DNA of 64,000 nt from Acidobacteriota bacterium. Its GTDB lineage: Bacteria; Acidobacteriota; Terriglobia; Versatilivoradales; Versatilivoraceae. The notes beneath the pieces were generated by a model that was given only the letters and a program-made list of their open reading frames with translations, was not told the DNA's origin and did not search any database. Positions 43,597 through 53,247 of the stretch are shown piece after piece. The stretch lies in contig JAPPDF010000049.1 in the NCBI GenBank assembly GCA_028875575.1, positions 1 to 64,000 of the forward strand. The letters run 5' to 3'. The translations under genes were made by a program, and so were the position numbers. Positions within the stretch are counted from its first letter, which is position 1, and each line of letters starts with the position of its first letter.

Positions 43597-45120
43597 TCAG
43601 GGACTACCGAAGCGGAAGGCGTAGAGGTCGGCATCCTTCAGCACCACCCGCAGGCGGATGGGCTTCCCAGCCAGGTCGGCCAGGTCGGCGCCGCCTTTCC
43701 AGGTCACGGCGCCGTCGATGCGATCCCCGAATGTCTCCGGCGACTCGGCCAGGCTGAAGCCCGGAACCGGTCGGCCGGCCGCATCCTGAACCTCCACCTG
43801 CAGGCTGCCGGCGGCCGAGGTGGCGTAGTTCAGGGTCAGCTCCCCGCCTCGAAAGACCAAGGGCCGGGTCACCAGTTCGCCGCCGCTCAGGCCCGCCCGG
43901 GCCGAGACGAAGCCGTCCATCCGCAGGGTGTAGCGCCGCAACCGCGAAGCCTTCCCGTTGGCGGTCCAATACCCGCCGTCATTGACATAGAGCGACAGCT
44001 CGTCCGGCCTGTCAGCCGATTCGGCCGGGGTCGCCAGCAACCCGTAGGCGGGAAAGGAAGCCGGGTAGATCCAGCGCTCCCTGCGGGGGCCGGGGCGGAT
44101 GAAGGCCTCGCCCCAGCGCTTGAAGGAGAGGCCGTCCCGGCTGCTCATGAACAGGGTCTCCGAGATGGAGCCGTAGCGATAGGAGGGGTGCTCGGTAATC
44201 GGCAGCCCCTTCTCAATCTCGCGCCCGGCCATGAACCGCCCCGGAAACCCCACCAGCAGATGGGGAGCCCGGAAATAGGGCCGGACCTGGTTGAGGTAGA
44301 GCTGTTCACGGGGAGCCCCGGGGTATTGGAGCCAGCGGGGTTCGCTCCACTTGAGGAAATCCTCGGAAGTGCAGGTCATGACGTCCCGGGCCGGCCCCGC
44401 GGGGTCGAGACCCAACTGCGGCCCCTCGGGACGAATCTCGTCGTTGGGGCCGCGTATTTCCCGGTAGTAGGCCCGGTAGACTTGCCGCGCACTGTCCCAG
44501 AAGGCCACGTTCTGGGAATCGAACTTGCCCCGGGTGATCACCGGAGCATCGCTCATCTTCCGCCAGCGGACCCCGTCGGGGGAGGCGAAGGCGTAGAGTC
44601 CGCGTGGATCGCTCAAGGCCGCCAGGGCCTTGTAGCGTTCTTCGGGCTTGGCGGCGGGGTTGGCGTCCTTGAAGGGAACGAAGGTGTTGGAGACCTCCCC
44701 CGAGAGGATGATGTTGTTCCTCTTGGAGCCCTGGAACTCCACCAGCCCCAGCTCCGGCCTCATCCAGCGGATGCCGTCCCGGCTTTCAGCCAGGCAGACC
44801 CACAGGGTCGGCTCCTTGCCGATCCCCGGCCAGGCGGCCGCCCGGTAGTACATGCGGTAGCGGTCGCCGTCACGAAACAGGGTGTTGTATCCGGAATAAC
44901 CGCCCTCCCAGGGCCGGTCGTGGGTAAAGACCACCTCCCGTTCCACCGGGGAATGCAGGCGCAGCTCGACCGTCCCGTCGGTTTGCTCGATCAGGGCGTC
45001 GTCCACCAGGAGCTGGCGCCGCGATCCGATCTCGATGGGCGTTTCCGGCTGAGGGCCGCATCCGCTCCAGAATGCACCAAGGCCGATGAAGCACAACAAA
45101 ACTGGAACGAAGTTAGCCAT
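43597..45120 (-). CDS. Lipoprotein with glycosidase-like beta-propeller
   Basis: A 507-residue lipoprotein (lipobox ending Cys21, FWSGC). Repeated YxMYYRA and ESRDGIRWMRPELGLVEFQG-type blades (RYRMYYRAAAWPG, LYAFASPDGVRWRKMSDAPV, SSRDGLSFKRWGEAFIRPG) indicate a five-bladed propeller as in GH43/GH32/GH117-like enzymes. A C-terminal beta-sandwich follows (ELTLNYATSAAGSLQVEVQD). It probably acts on surface polysaccharides or sugars. Catalytic acids are not assigned. Single gene; the nearest neighbour is a small membrane-anchored protein. Confidence 0.75.
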   Translation of the reverse strand: MANFVPVLLCFIGLGAFWSGCGPQPETPIEIGSRRQLLVDDALIEQTDGTVELRLHSPVEREVVFTHDRPWEGGYSGYNTLFRDGDRYRMYYRAAAWPGIGKEPTLWVCLAESRDGIRWMRPELGLVEFQGSKRNNIILSGEVSNTFVPFKDANPAAKPEERYKALAALSDPRGLYAFASPDGVRWRKMSDAPVITRGKFDSQNVAFWDSARQVYRAYYREIRGPNDEIRPEGPQLGLDPAGPARDVMTCTSEDFLKWSEPRWLQYPGAPREQLYLNQVRPYFRAPHLLVGFPGRFMAGREIEKGLPITEHPSYRYGSISETLFMSSRDGLSFKRWGEAFIRPGPRRERWIYPASFPAYGLLATPAESADRPDELSLYVNDGGYWTANGKASRLRRYTLRMDGFVSARAGLSGGELVTRPLVFRGGELTLNYATSAAGSLQVEVQDAAGRPVPGFSLAESPETFGDRIDGAVTWKGGADLADLAGKPIRLRVVLKDADLYAFRFGSP

Positions 45121-45194
45121 TTTCCACGATTTTCATAGCAAGCGAACGCGCAACGACCGCTGGTCATCTACATCGACTGTTCTGAGCACGTCGT

Positions 45195-45434
45195 TCATTT
45201 GTTCAAAACGACTACATTCAATGGTTGATTCACATCCACGTGTCCGGCAACATCCAACACCTCTACGTAGCACGGGTTGAATCTTGCCCCGCACTCCGAA
45301 TCTTGTGCTCGCACGACCGGTTGCACCGTGCAGGCCCCTTGAAACGCCAGCATCGCCAGCGACAGCGCGATTACGCCAAATACCACCCGGCTGTACCAGT
45401 CCGCCAGGAATCCGTCTTGTCTGGTTGTCATCAC
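45195..45434 (-). CDS. Small single-pass membrane protein
   Basis: Seventy-nine residues: a cytoplasmic stretch (TRQDGFLADWYSRVVFG), one helix (VIALSLAMLAFQGACTV) and a periplasmic tail with two cysteines and NPCYVEVLDVAGHVDVNQPL. The pattern of helix plus YVEV-x-V-PL tail recurs in short unnamed proteins of Acidobacteriota and Deltaproteobacteria (recollection). Function unknown. The 45435-45636 gap upstream has no gene. Confidence 0.65.
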   Translation of the reverse strand: MMTTRQDGFLADWYSRVVFGVIALSLAMLAFQGACTVQPVVRAQDSECGARFNPCYVEVLDVAGHVDVNQPLNVVVLNK

Positions 45435-45636
45435 TCTCTCCCTTGTGCAGAAGTCAGGAAATTCTCGAACCCTACCGAATTAGCGGGTGTTTTCTGTGCG
45501 CACCCAAGCCCCATCCAGCCACCTTTCCGCCAATCGTATCTCAACCAGGACCCACCCGCTCCCCGGCCTTCTCTCGGTGTTCGGCACAATCTGCGTCCTC
45601 AAGCCTGCCTCCAAGGCGGTTGTGCGGCTTGTTGTC

Positions 45637-46659
45637 CTAATCGTTGCTCGCCCCTTCCTCTTCGCCGATTCCCAGAGCGGTGGCCGCGTTCCGCCAGAAG
45701 AGTCCCTCGACCTGGTCCCTGGAGAGGCCGGCGACCTCGGCCGCGAACTTCATGGCCAGAAGCTGCTCATAGACCGCCAGGATGGGCCGGCCGTCGCAGT
45801 GGGGAAACTGAAGGTCACCCCGGTCGGCATCGTAGTGCTCCCAGGCTCGCCCCAGGGCGGCGTAGTGGCCGTGGAAGAAGGCTGCCCCCACTCCGTCCGA
45901 GCCCCAAAAGACCCGGCGGGGGTCCTCCTTGGTGAGCAGGGAGATGTAGGGCCGGGGGTCGGTCACCGCCGAGGTGTCGTAGTGGATGTTGGGCATGTCC
46001 CTGAGCCGTTCCACCGCCTCTTGCATGGGCCAGTAGGTGAAGCTGCGGGCGCAGTGGGCCAGCAGCCACTTGAGGTTGGGATAGCGCTTGGTGGTGTATT
46101 CCTCCAGGTCCTGCAGGTTGAGATGGTCGGCGCAGCCGTGAAAGCGGGACAGGTGCATGGTCACCCACAGGCCGTGGTGGTTGGCGAACTCCATCTGCTC
46201 GTGGGGCAGAAACTCATGGATGCGGCACTGGGCGATGTCCCCGGTGATCGAGTGGGTGCGGTAGGGCTTCAGGCCGACGAACTGGGGGTGCTTGAGGTCC
46301 CGCTCGATGTCCGCCAGCTTGCAGGAGGGCGTCACCAGGCGGTTGTGGCGGACACCGGGAACCCCGTCGATCTCGCTGCGGTTCAACTCCACGTGTTTGG
46401 CCACGTCGGTTCCCGGGAAGGGGTGTCCCAGGATGAGGTACTGCATGCCCCGGCCCGGGTAGAGGACCTCGGCCCACTGATTCAAGGTCTCCAGATCGTT
46501 GTCCTCCTTCTTGAGCGACTCCGGATCCACTCCGGTGACGGCGGAGCGCCAGAAGCAATGGATGTGGGCGTCCAGGATTCGGGAAGGGACGAAGTCCTCC
46601 AGTTCCTCCTCCCAGACCTGCCGATCGCAGTCGCGGTAGTCGATGTTTGCTTGAGCCAT
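45637..46659 (-). CDS. Amidohydrolase-family protein (Amidohydro_2 type)
   Basis: A 340-residue cytoplasmic TIM-barrel hydrolase. HxH metal ligands in ILDAHIHCFWRS, VGLKPYRTHS (Lys), GLWVTMHLSRFHG (His), WLLAHCARSF (His) and VFWGSDGVGAAF (Asp) complete the metal site. Family members hydrolyse or decarboxylate ring acids and lactones. It is followed leftwards by the small membrane protein and sits downstream of the SSS symporter gene in the same direction, separated by a repeat-containing gap. A transporter-plus-hydrolase pair is likely. Confidence 0.85.
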   Translation of the reverse strand: MAQANIDYRDCDRQVWEEELEDFVPSRILDAHIHCFWRSAVTGVDPESLKKEDNDLETLNQWAEVLYPGRGMQYLILGHPFPGTDVAKHVELNRSEIDGVPGVRHNRLVTPSCKLADIERDLKHPQFVGLKPYRTHSITGDIAQCRIHEFLPHEQMEFANHHGLWVTMHLSRFHGCADHLNLQDLEEYTTKRYPNLKWLLAHCARSFTYWPMQEAVERLRDMPNIHYDTSAVTDPRPYISLLTKEDPRRVFWGSDGVGAAFFHGHYAALGRAWEHYDADRGDLQFPHCDGRPILAVYEQLLAMKFAAEVAGLSRDQVEGLFWRNAATALGIGEEEGASND

Positions 46660-46759
46660 GGGTTTCCCTCCTGGATCACGGTAATTTCGGACGATTCTAA
46701 AACAATATGCTCATTGAGCCGTTTGCAAAATTCGGCAGCGGGACGTTTGCCGGGAATGG

Positions 46760-46807
46760 CCACAAAAGGCACAAAAACACAATTTGTGCCTTTTGTGCTT
46801 TTTGTGG
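46760..46807. repeat. GTGCCTTTTGTGG-type inverted intergenic repeat
   Basis: CCACAAAAGGCACAA and TTGTGCCTTTTGTGC face each other in the gap 46660-46921, with a second GTGCTTTTTGTGG unit. It is a low-complexity dispersed repeat that can form a hairpin. It may also help terminate the symporter transcript, but there is no strong U-tract. Confidence 0.45.
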
Positions 46808-46921
46808 TTCGACAGCCTTTTTCACCCGGTCGCAACCGATATTGAAAAAAGCCGAACATCAGGTTTGCCGGCAAGTTGACCTGCCCCGCTACGAATTTTG
46901 CAATACGCTCCATTCTCTCTA

Positions 46922-48424
46922 CTACGGACGTCCCTCGGACCGGCGCAGGATCAGGCTGGCCGCCAAGGCCACCGAGACCAGCACCAGGTGGCCGAGCACC
47001 CCGGTCAGCCACAGGCTTAGGGTGCAGTTGAAGCTCCCCAGATCGAGGATGGGCTCGGCGCTTCCCGGCAGCCTCACCTGGGTCAGGGTGGCCCAGGCGG
47101 TAAACAGGAGGCAGGCCAGGATGCCCAGGTTGGCACCCCTGGCCAGTGTCCAGCGGAACAGCATGCCCACGGCAAACAGTCCCAGGATGCCTCCGGTGAA
47201 GATCATGGTCATGGTGAGGGAGAACTCGACCAGGGAGGCGCTGTCGATCCGGGTCCACTGGAGCGCCAGCAGAATGGAGGCGGCGCCCAGGCCGACCACC
47301 GAGATTCTGCCCACCAGCAGCCTGAGGCTCTCGGAAGCGCGGGGGCGCAGCTTGCCGAAGAAGTCGTTGACCACCACCGTCGCCAGCGAGTTGAGATCCG
47401 AGTCCAGCGAAGACATGGCGGCGGCGATAAGGGCGGCCAGAACCATGCCCTTGAGACCCGCCGGGAACTGGGTGCTGACAAAGTAGGGAACGATGCGGTC
47501 CTTGACCGCCATGACGTCCGCCGGCACCACCTCGGCGCTGAACTGGTAGTAGGACCATAGCAGCGCTCCCAGCAGCATGAACAGCAGCCACACCGGCACG
47601 CAGGCCCCCGCTCCCATGACGGCCCCGCGGACGGCTTCCCGATCGGAGCGGGCCAGCAGGTAGCGCTGCACGTTGTGCTGGTTGCAGCAGAAGGACTGCA
47701 GCCAGGCGACTATCGAACCAAGGATCAGAAGCCACTGGTTGTTCTGGGTGGCGTCCCATTGCCAGCGGCCGATCTCGAACTTGCCCCCCTCCCAGGCAGC
47801 CGCAAGGATCTGGGAAGGGCCGGCGTCGGATCCGAACAGAATGAGCAGGATGCAGAGCAGGCCCCCGCCCACCAGGAAGATGCCCTGGACCACGTCGGTC
47901 CAGACCACGGCCTGGATGCCGCCGATCAGGGTGTAGAGCACGGTTACCGCGCCCAGAATCAGGATCACGCCGGTGACGTCCCACCCGGTCAGCACCGCCG
48001 TGGCCAGGGCCAGGAAGTAGTAGGTGACGCTGACGTCGGCCACCCGGCTGACCAGAAAGGTGGCGGCGCCGTAGGCCCGCGCGGGATAGCCGAAGCGCTG
48101 CTGCAGGTATTCATAGGCCGTCATGCGCACGTTGTGCCGGTAGAACACCACGATGCGCCGGGCCAGCAGCAGCATCACGATCAGCGGCATCAGGTGGGCG
48201 GGAATTAGAAACATGTTGTCGTGGAACACGTTTCCGGGATGTCCCACGAAGGTGGCGCTCCCGCAAATGGTGCCCAGGATGGAGAAGGCCACCACCCAGC
48301 CCGGAACGCTGCGCGCCGCCAGAAAGTAGTCCTCGGTGGTCTTTTGCCGCCTGGAAAAGTAGACCCCCAGCAGAGCCACTCCGCTCAGGTAAACCACAAC
48401 GATGCCGGTATCTATGGGAGCCAT
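46922..48424 (-). CDS. SSS-family sodium symporter
   Basis: A 500-residue membrane protein starting at 48424 (MAPIDTGIVVVYLSGVALLG); the upstream open frame lacks family similarity. EDYFLAARSVPGWVVAFSIL and GTICGSATFVGHPGNVFHDN are TM1-2 signatures; LYTLIGGIQAVVWTDVVQG, NQHNVQRYLLARSDREAVRG and AAMSSLDSDLNSLATVVVND follow. It is shorter than the symporter at 35854 and lacks its hydrophilic insertion, so they are not recent duplicates. Substrate unknown; the downstream amidohydrolase hints at an organic acid or amide. Confidence 0.87.
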   Translation of the reverse strand: MAPIDTGIVVVYLSGVALLGVYFSRRQKTTEDYFLAARSVPGWVVAFSILGTICGSATFVGHPGNVFHDNMFLIPAHLMPLIVMLLLARRIVVFYRHNVRMTAYEYLQQRFGYPARAYGAATFLVSRVADVSVTYYFLALATAVLTGWDVTGVILILGAVTVLYTLIGGIQAVVWTDVVQGIFLVGGGLLCILLILFGSDAGPSQILAAAWEGGKFEIGRWQWDATQNNQWLLILGSIVAWLQSFCCNQHNVQRYLLARSDREAVRGAVMGAGACVPVWLLFMLLGALLWSYYQFSAEVVPADVMAVKDRIVPYFVSTQFPAGLKGMVLAALIAAAMSSLDSDLNSLATVVVNDFFGKLRPRASESLRLLVGRISVVGLGAASILLALQWTRIDSASLVEFSLTMTMIFTGGILGLFAVGMLFRWTLARGANLGILACLLFTAWATLTQVRLPGSAEPILDLGSFNCTLSLWLTGVLGHLVLVSVALAASLILRRSEGRP

Positions 48425-49011
48425 GGAGGATACTCGTTTGAGTGAAAGGCTCTCGGACCCCGCCCGGCGGTCCGAGGTGCAACCTGGGATCTCTTCCAGC
48501 CAATACTGCTGCAAGAAATCGAGAAGAGAGTCAATGGGAGCATTGCCGCCGGCAGCGCCTGAATGCCCTTTCTCACAGGTACGGCACCTACTGTATATCG
48601 GATGGTGACTGGCCGTTCAAGCGGGCTCGCCCGCCTCGCTCCTTCTGAATGCGGTTTCGCCGAAGATCAACGGCCAATCGATCAGGACTGGCCGGGGCTG
48701 CCGGTTTGGGAAACAGCAGTGGCTCCTCCGGCCACAGGGCTGTGCCCATTGCACATGTGAGTGTTGACAGTGCACCTCTGACGGATATGCTTGCCGGAAA
48801 GCAGATTGCAGATATCACGCGGACGCTGGAAGCCGCTTCGGAAAATGGGCCCCCACACATCCCGCAACCCGAAATTTTCTTCAAAGAATACGACCGCCGG
48901 GTGCGTCTCAATGGATGAGGCTGGGAATCCATGCACGGTGGCGCGGTTGATCCAAGCAAACATGTCGCTCCGACCCCTTTCCGATTCTTCTCGGAGAACC
49001 TTTCCAAGTCA
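48425..49011. other. Intergenic region upstream of the sigma-factor gene
   Basis: A 587-base gap between divergent genes. No convincing gene, RNA or repeat was found. It should contain the promoters of the symporter and of the sigma-factor operon; CTGTGCCCATTGCACATG near 48739 is the only short palindromic stretch noticed. Confidence 0.4.
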
Positions 49012-49560
49012 ATGACCGAGCAGGCCGACGAAATCCTGGCTCGCAGGGCCGCCGCGGGAGACAGGAACGCCTTTTCGGAGTTGCTGGAACGCCACTACGC
49101 CCTGATCTACCGCGTCGGCGCGCGCATGCTCGGAGGCGGGGCGGAGGCGGAGGATCTGGCGCAGGATGTCTGCGTGGGCCTGGTGACCAGGCTGGCGTCC
49201 TACGGCGGCCAGAGTCGATTCACTACCTGGCTTTACCGGGTGGTGGTGAACGCGGCCCGGGACGCCATGCGCCGCAACGCCACCCGCCGCCGAAACGAGC
49301 AGGAATTCGTGGAGCAGGACGTTCGCGGCCATCGCCAGAGCAGCAGCGGGGGTGAGGATTCCATTTGGCTGCAACAGGTGCTAGGGCAGTTGAGCGAAGA
49401 GCTGCGAGCCACCGTGATCCTGGTGCTGGCGGAGGGTCTTCGACACGGAGAAGCCGGCAAGATCCTGGGAGTCAGCGAAGCAACGGTCTCCTGGCGGCTG
49501 CACCAGGCGCGCAAGAAGTTGCGCGGCCAAAAGGCGCAGACTGAGAGGATGGTACTGTGA
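49012..49560 (+). CDS. ECF-type RNA polymerase sigma factor
   Basis: A 182-residue sigma-70 family protein. Region 2 is FSELLERHYALIYRVGARML, AEDLAQDVCVGLVTRLASY and RFTTWLYRVVVNAARDAMRR; region 4 is LSEELRATVILVLAEGLRHG and EAGKILGVSEATVSWRLHQA. The chosen ATG (49012) starts the conserved fold; an upstream in-frame Met at 48931 gives a non-homologous extension. The stop overlaps the next gene (GTGA), so sigma factor and VWA protein are co-translated, the usual arrangement of an ECF factor with its membrane anti-sigma partner. Confidence 0.9.
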   Translation: MTEQADEILARRAAAGDRNAFSELLERHYALIYRVGARMLGGGAEAEDLAQDVCVGLVTRLASYGGQSRFTTWLYRVVVNAARDAMRRNATRRRNEQEFVEQDVRGHRQSSSGGEDSIWLQQVLGQLSEELRATVILVLAEGLRHGEAGKILGVSEATVSWRLHQARKKLRGQKAQTERMVL

Positions 49561-51803
49561 GAGACGAATTGGAAAGGCTTGAAAAGGAACTGAAGCGCAG
49601 ATCGCCCAAGCCGAATCCCGAGGCCAAAAAGCAGACGCTTTCGAAGGCCATGGAGGCCTTTGACGGACACCACCAAGGATTGCCGGTTCAGCCGCGTCAG
49701 ACAGGGCAGGAGGCAACTATCATGTCCTGGCTGAAACAGAGAATCCATCCCCTTCAACTTCGTTACGTAGCGGCTGCCGGTGCCTTGTGCCTGGCGCTCG
49801 CCGGCGGCGCCTTCACTTACTGGCTGCTCACTTGGTCGACCGAACCGGTGGAAACGAGCCAGGTTGCCAGGCTTGAATCCGAGCCCGCTCCGGTTCCTGC
49901 CGAAGAAGAGGCGATCGAGTCCCGTCAAGAAGCTTCGGCAACCGTGACCGCCGGTGATCCGCCTTCAGCAGGGTCCGCGCCGACGCCCCCGGAGAATCCG
50001 GCGAACCGACCCGCCGAGGTGGCAGCCCCGGCCGCGCCTGCTACCGCTGAAACGGCTCCGCTGGCGGCAACGGAGGGTGTCACCGTTGACGTTACCGGCG
50101 CGGTATCGGTTTTGAGTTCAGAGTCCGCCACGGCTACCGCTGCGGATCCCAACCAACCGGCTGCGCCTGCCTCGCCTGCGTTCCCTGCCCCGCCGCCAGC
50201 CCCTCCTTCCCGTCCTGGGGCACTGACGATGATCACAGGTGGCGAAGTGGGCGCCGTCGCCTCAAGATCCGCGAGGGTTCGCGGCGAACTCTCGGACCGC
50301 CTTGTCGGTCTCAGGAGCAGTTTGAGGAGGGCTGCCGATCAACTCCGCAAAGTGGAGGAGAGCGGCGCCCGGTCCCGGGATCGCTTCCCCCGCGTCGATC
50401 CCAACCGGCTGAAGATGGTTGCCGAAGAGCCGGTCTCGACCTTTTCCATCGATGTCGATACCGCTGCCTACAGCTTTGTGCGCGCCTCGCTGCAGCAAGG
50501 CACGCTGCCGCCCAAGGAGGCCGTTCGCATCGAGGAGTTGATCAATTATTTTGCCTACGACTATCCCGCGCCCACGGGGCGAGACACCCCCTTTGCGACC
50601 CGGGTGACGGTACTGCCTGCTCCCTGGAACCCCTCGACCCGCTTGATGCATATCGGCATCCGCGGATTCGAGCTGACGGGCCCTCGTCCACGGGCGAACC
50701 TGGTGTTTCTGATCGACACCTCGGGTTCCATGGGCCAGCCCAACAAACTGCCCCTGCTGGTCAATTCGCTCCGACTGCTGCTCGGGTCCCTGGAGCCGGC
50801 GGACCGGGTGGCCATTGTGACCTATGCGGGATCGTCTGCCACGGCCCTGGAGCCCACCCCGGTGAGCGAGCGCGAGAAGATCCTGGCCGCCCTGGGTCAA
50901 CTGAGAGCGGGCGGTTCCACCGCCGGCGCCTCGGGGATTCAGCGCGCCTACCGACTGGCGAGGCAGCATTTCATGGCCGATGGCGTCAACCGAGTCATCC
51001 TGGCCACCGACGGCGATTTCAACGTGGGGATCACCGACCTGGATCAGCTGCAGGGCTATGTCGAACGCGAGCGGAAAAGCGGCGTGTTCCTATCGGTGCT
51101 GGGCTTCGGCATGGGCAATCTGAATGACCGGCTCATGCAGGCGCTGGCGCAGAACGGCAACGGCGTCGCCGCCTACATCGACACTCTCTCCGAAGCCCGC
51201 AAGGTGCTGGTTGACGAAGCCACCTCGACGCTCTTCCCCATCGCCAAGGATGTCAAGATCCAGGTCGAGTTCAACCCGGCCCGGGTGAGCGAATATCGGC
51301 TGATCGGCTACGAGAGCCGCATGCTGGCCCGCGAGGATTTCCAGAACGATCGGGTGGACGCCGGCGAGATCGGCTCCGGCCACCGGGTGACCGCGATCTA
51401 TGAAATTACCCCGGTCGGCTCCGGGGGTGAGCGGGTGCCCCCGCTGCGCTATGGGCGGGAGAAGAAACCGCAGCCAGGCGCCGCAAGCGGCGAATACGCC
51501 TTTGTGAAGATTCGCTACAAGTTGCCGGAATCGGACACCAGCACCCTGATCTCCCAGGCGGTGACCTCCGCCAACGAACATGAGCGGATCGAGCAGGCTC
51601 CCCTGGACGTGCGCTTCGCCGCGGCGGTGGCGGGGTTCGGTCAATTGATGCAGGGAAGTCCCTATACGGAAAAGTTCGACTACGACCAGGTGATCGAACT
51701 GGCCCGGGCAGCCCGCGGGGAAGACCGTTTCGGCTATCGCTCCGAGTTTCTCCAACTGGTTCGGCTGGCCCAGTCGGCAGCCCAGCCCGCCATTGCTCCC
51801 TGA
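49557..51803 (+). CDS. Membrane-anchored von Willebrand factor A protein (YfbK type), putative anti-sigma partner
   Basis: A 748-residue protein from GTG at 49557. Residues 1-69 are charged and cytoplasmic, 70-92 form one membrane helix (VAAAGALCLALAGGAFTYWL), about 98-240 are an Ala/Pro/Thr-rich linker, then the YfbK-type N-domain (FSIDVDTAAYSFVRASLQQG, AVRIEELINYFAYDYPAP), a VWA domain with the MIDAS motif VFLIDTSGSMG, and the C-terminal DUF3520 part (FAAAVAGFGQLMQGSPYTEK). It lies 4 bases inside the sigma-factor stop. The N-terminus could restrain the sigma factor while the periplasmic VWA domain senses a ligand or metal (inference). No zinc anti-sigma motif was seen. Confidence 0.87.
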   Translation: MRDELERLEKELKRRSPKPNPEAKKQTLSKAMEAFDGHHQGLPVQPRQTGQEATIMSWLKQRIHPLQLRYVAAAGALCLALAGGAFTYWLLTWSTEPVETSQVARLESEPAPVPAEEEAIESRQEASATVTAGDPPSAGSAPTPPENPANRPAEVAAPAAPATAETAPLAATEGVTVDVTGAVSVLSSESATATAADPNQPAAPASPAFPAPPPAPPSRPGALTMITGGEVGAVASRSARVRGELSDRLVGLRSSLRRAADQLRKVEESGARSRDRFPRVDPNRLKMVAEEPVSTFSIDVDTAAYSFVRASLQQGTLPPKEAVRIEELINYFAYDYPAPTGRDTPFATRVTVLPAPWNPSTRLMHIGIRGFELTGPRPRANLVFLIDTSGSMGQPNKLPLLVNSLRLLLGSLEPADRVAIVTYAGSSATALEPTPVSEREKILAALGQLRAGGSTAGASGIQRAYRLARQHFMADGVNRVILATDGDFNVGITDLDQLQGYVERERKSGVFLSVLGFGMGNLNDRLMQALAQNGNGVAAYIDTLSEARKVLVDEATSTLFPIAKDVKIQVEFNPARVSEYRLIGYESRMLAREDFQNDRVDAGEIGSGHRVTAIYEITPVGSGGERVPPLRYGREKKPQPGAASGEYAFVKIRYKLPESDTSTLISQAVTSANEHERIEQAPLDVRFAAAVAGFGQLMQGSPYTEKFDYDQVIELARAARGEDRFGYRSEFLQLVRLAQSAAQPAIAP

Positions 51804-51928
51804 GCGGCTCGGAAGTCCTTGACAACTCGTGCAGCCTCACCAACACCTCGCTGCCTCAACAGCTGATCGTCACTCCCGGAAAGCCGCGTTTGCCCCGCTC
51901 CGGCTCGACTGCGGGCTCCGCCCTGGCC

Positions 51929-53023
51929 TCAAGAATCACTCCTCACCCGGGATCTTGCACGCGACTGCACCAGGCCATCGTCGATAAGCTGCTGGAAGTG
52001 ATCCACTATGGCTCCTGCAACCGGTCGGAACCTCATTCCCAAGTGGGTCGTCGCACGCCGAGTGTCGAATCTGAGCGGGTGGCCGACGTTCCGACGGACC
52101 TCGGATCGCTTGAGCCCCGCCAGCGGAGCGAGCAACACCGCCACAAACTTCGGCAACGTGCGGCGTGGGAAAGGAAACCCGCCACCGAAATGTTCGCGAA
52201 GAATCGCCGCGATCTCCTGCAGACTCAGCGTCTCAGCGACAAGGATGTGCCGCCCGGTCGCCTCCGTCGTCATCGCTGCCCGTACATGCGCTTCCGCCAC
52301 ATCTCGCACGTCGACGATTCCAAATTTCCCATTCGGCACACCCAGCCGGTAGAAGCCGGTCCCGAAGTCGCGGATGATGCGCACACTTTCGGAAGTCGCG
52401 TGGGGGCTGAGCGCGGGCCCCAGGGCGAGCCCCGGATTGACAACGACCAGGTCCCAGCGATTCTGGGCTCCCGCGACCTCCCACGCCAGCCGTTCCGCCA
52501 GCACCTTGGAGAATGCATACGGCTGGTGGCTTTCGCTGCTGGTCTCGTTCCAGTGGCTCTCGTTGAAACACCCCTCCTCCGTCCCGGCCATCTCAATGGC
52601 ATCTCCGTAGATAGCAGCCACGCTGGAGGTCAAGACCACGCGGCGCACCGTCGGGCAACGGTTGACCGCTTCCAGGACGTTCCGGGTCCCGCTGGCTGCA
52701 GGCTCAATGAGGACACGCATCGGATCCCTGACTCCCCGGCCGATGACCGGGGACGCAGTGTGGAACACCGCCTCGCACCCGGCCATTGCGCGGTCGAATC
52801 CCGCCGGGTCCAGCAATTCGGCTCCATAGAGCGACAAGGATCCCGCCGAATCCGTGGCCATGGCTTCCAGGTGGCGGGTCTCTTTCGGATCCGCCGGATC
52901 GCGAACCGTCGCGTGGACATGGTGTCCGAGTTCGAGGAGCCTCTTGACGAGCCACGACCCAATGTACCCGCTTCCCCCGGTAACGAGGACGGGGCAGGTC
53001 GGACCAAGCGCTGGATCGGCCAT
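51929..53023 (-). CDS. NAD(P)-dependent epimerase/reductase (DFR-like extended SDR)
   Basis: A 364-residue extended short-chain dehydrogenase. Start at 53023 places the Rossmann motif VLVTGGSGYIGSWLVKRLLE near residue 13. HTASPVIGRGVRDPM, RRVVLTSSVAAIYG (catalytic Ser), YAFSKVLAERLAWE (catalytic YxxxK) and VVNPGLALGPAL follow. The order resembles dihydroflavonol-4-reductase/cinnamoyl-CoA-reductase-type SDRs, acting on an aldehyde or ketone. Length and all motifs are regular. Single gene, divergent from the MFS gene. Confidence 0.88.
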   Translation of the reverse strand: MADPALGPTCPVLVTGGSGYIGSWLVKRLLELGHHVHATVRDPADPKETRHLEAMATDSAGSLSLYGAELLDPAGFDRAMAGCEAVFHTASPVIGRGVRDPMRVLIEPAASGTRNVLEAVNRCPTVRRVVLTSSVAAIYGDAIEMAGTEEGCFNESHWNETSSESHQPYAFSKVLAERLAWEVAGAQNRWDLVVVNPGLALGPALSPHATSESVRIIRDFGTGFYRLGVPNGKFGIVDVRDVAEAHVRAAMTTEATGRHILVAETLSLQEIAAILREHFGGGFPFPRRTLPKFVAVLLAPLAGLKRSEVRRNVGHPLRFDTRRATTHLGMRFRPVAGAIVDHFQQLIDDGLVQSRARSRVRSDS

Positions 53024-53247
53024 TTCAGTCACGGTACTCCTTGGAGCCTGCAACCAGCGGGAGGCCAGGCCGGGGTTCAAGGCAATCCGCAAAGCGCCGC
53101 CACCCACAGCCGAGAGGGCACGCCGCCGGCTCGGATCTGCCGGCTCGGATCTGCTTTACAATTCCCACTGAAGGCGCTATGTTTGCGCCCCGAATTCGGT
53201 TCGGACCTGTACCGATTCCAGTTCTTTCTGTTCCGCCCACAATCGTA

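Noticed and set aside
46760-46807. Rho-independent terminator for the symporter gene
   Set aside because: The inverted repeat is A/T-rich and lacks a GC-rich stem followed by a U-tract; it looks like a dispersed repeat.
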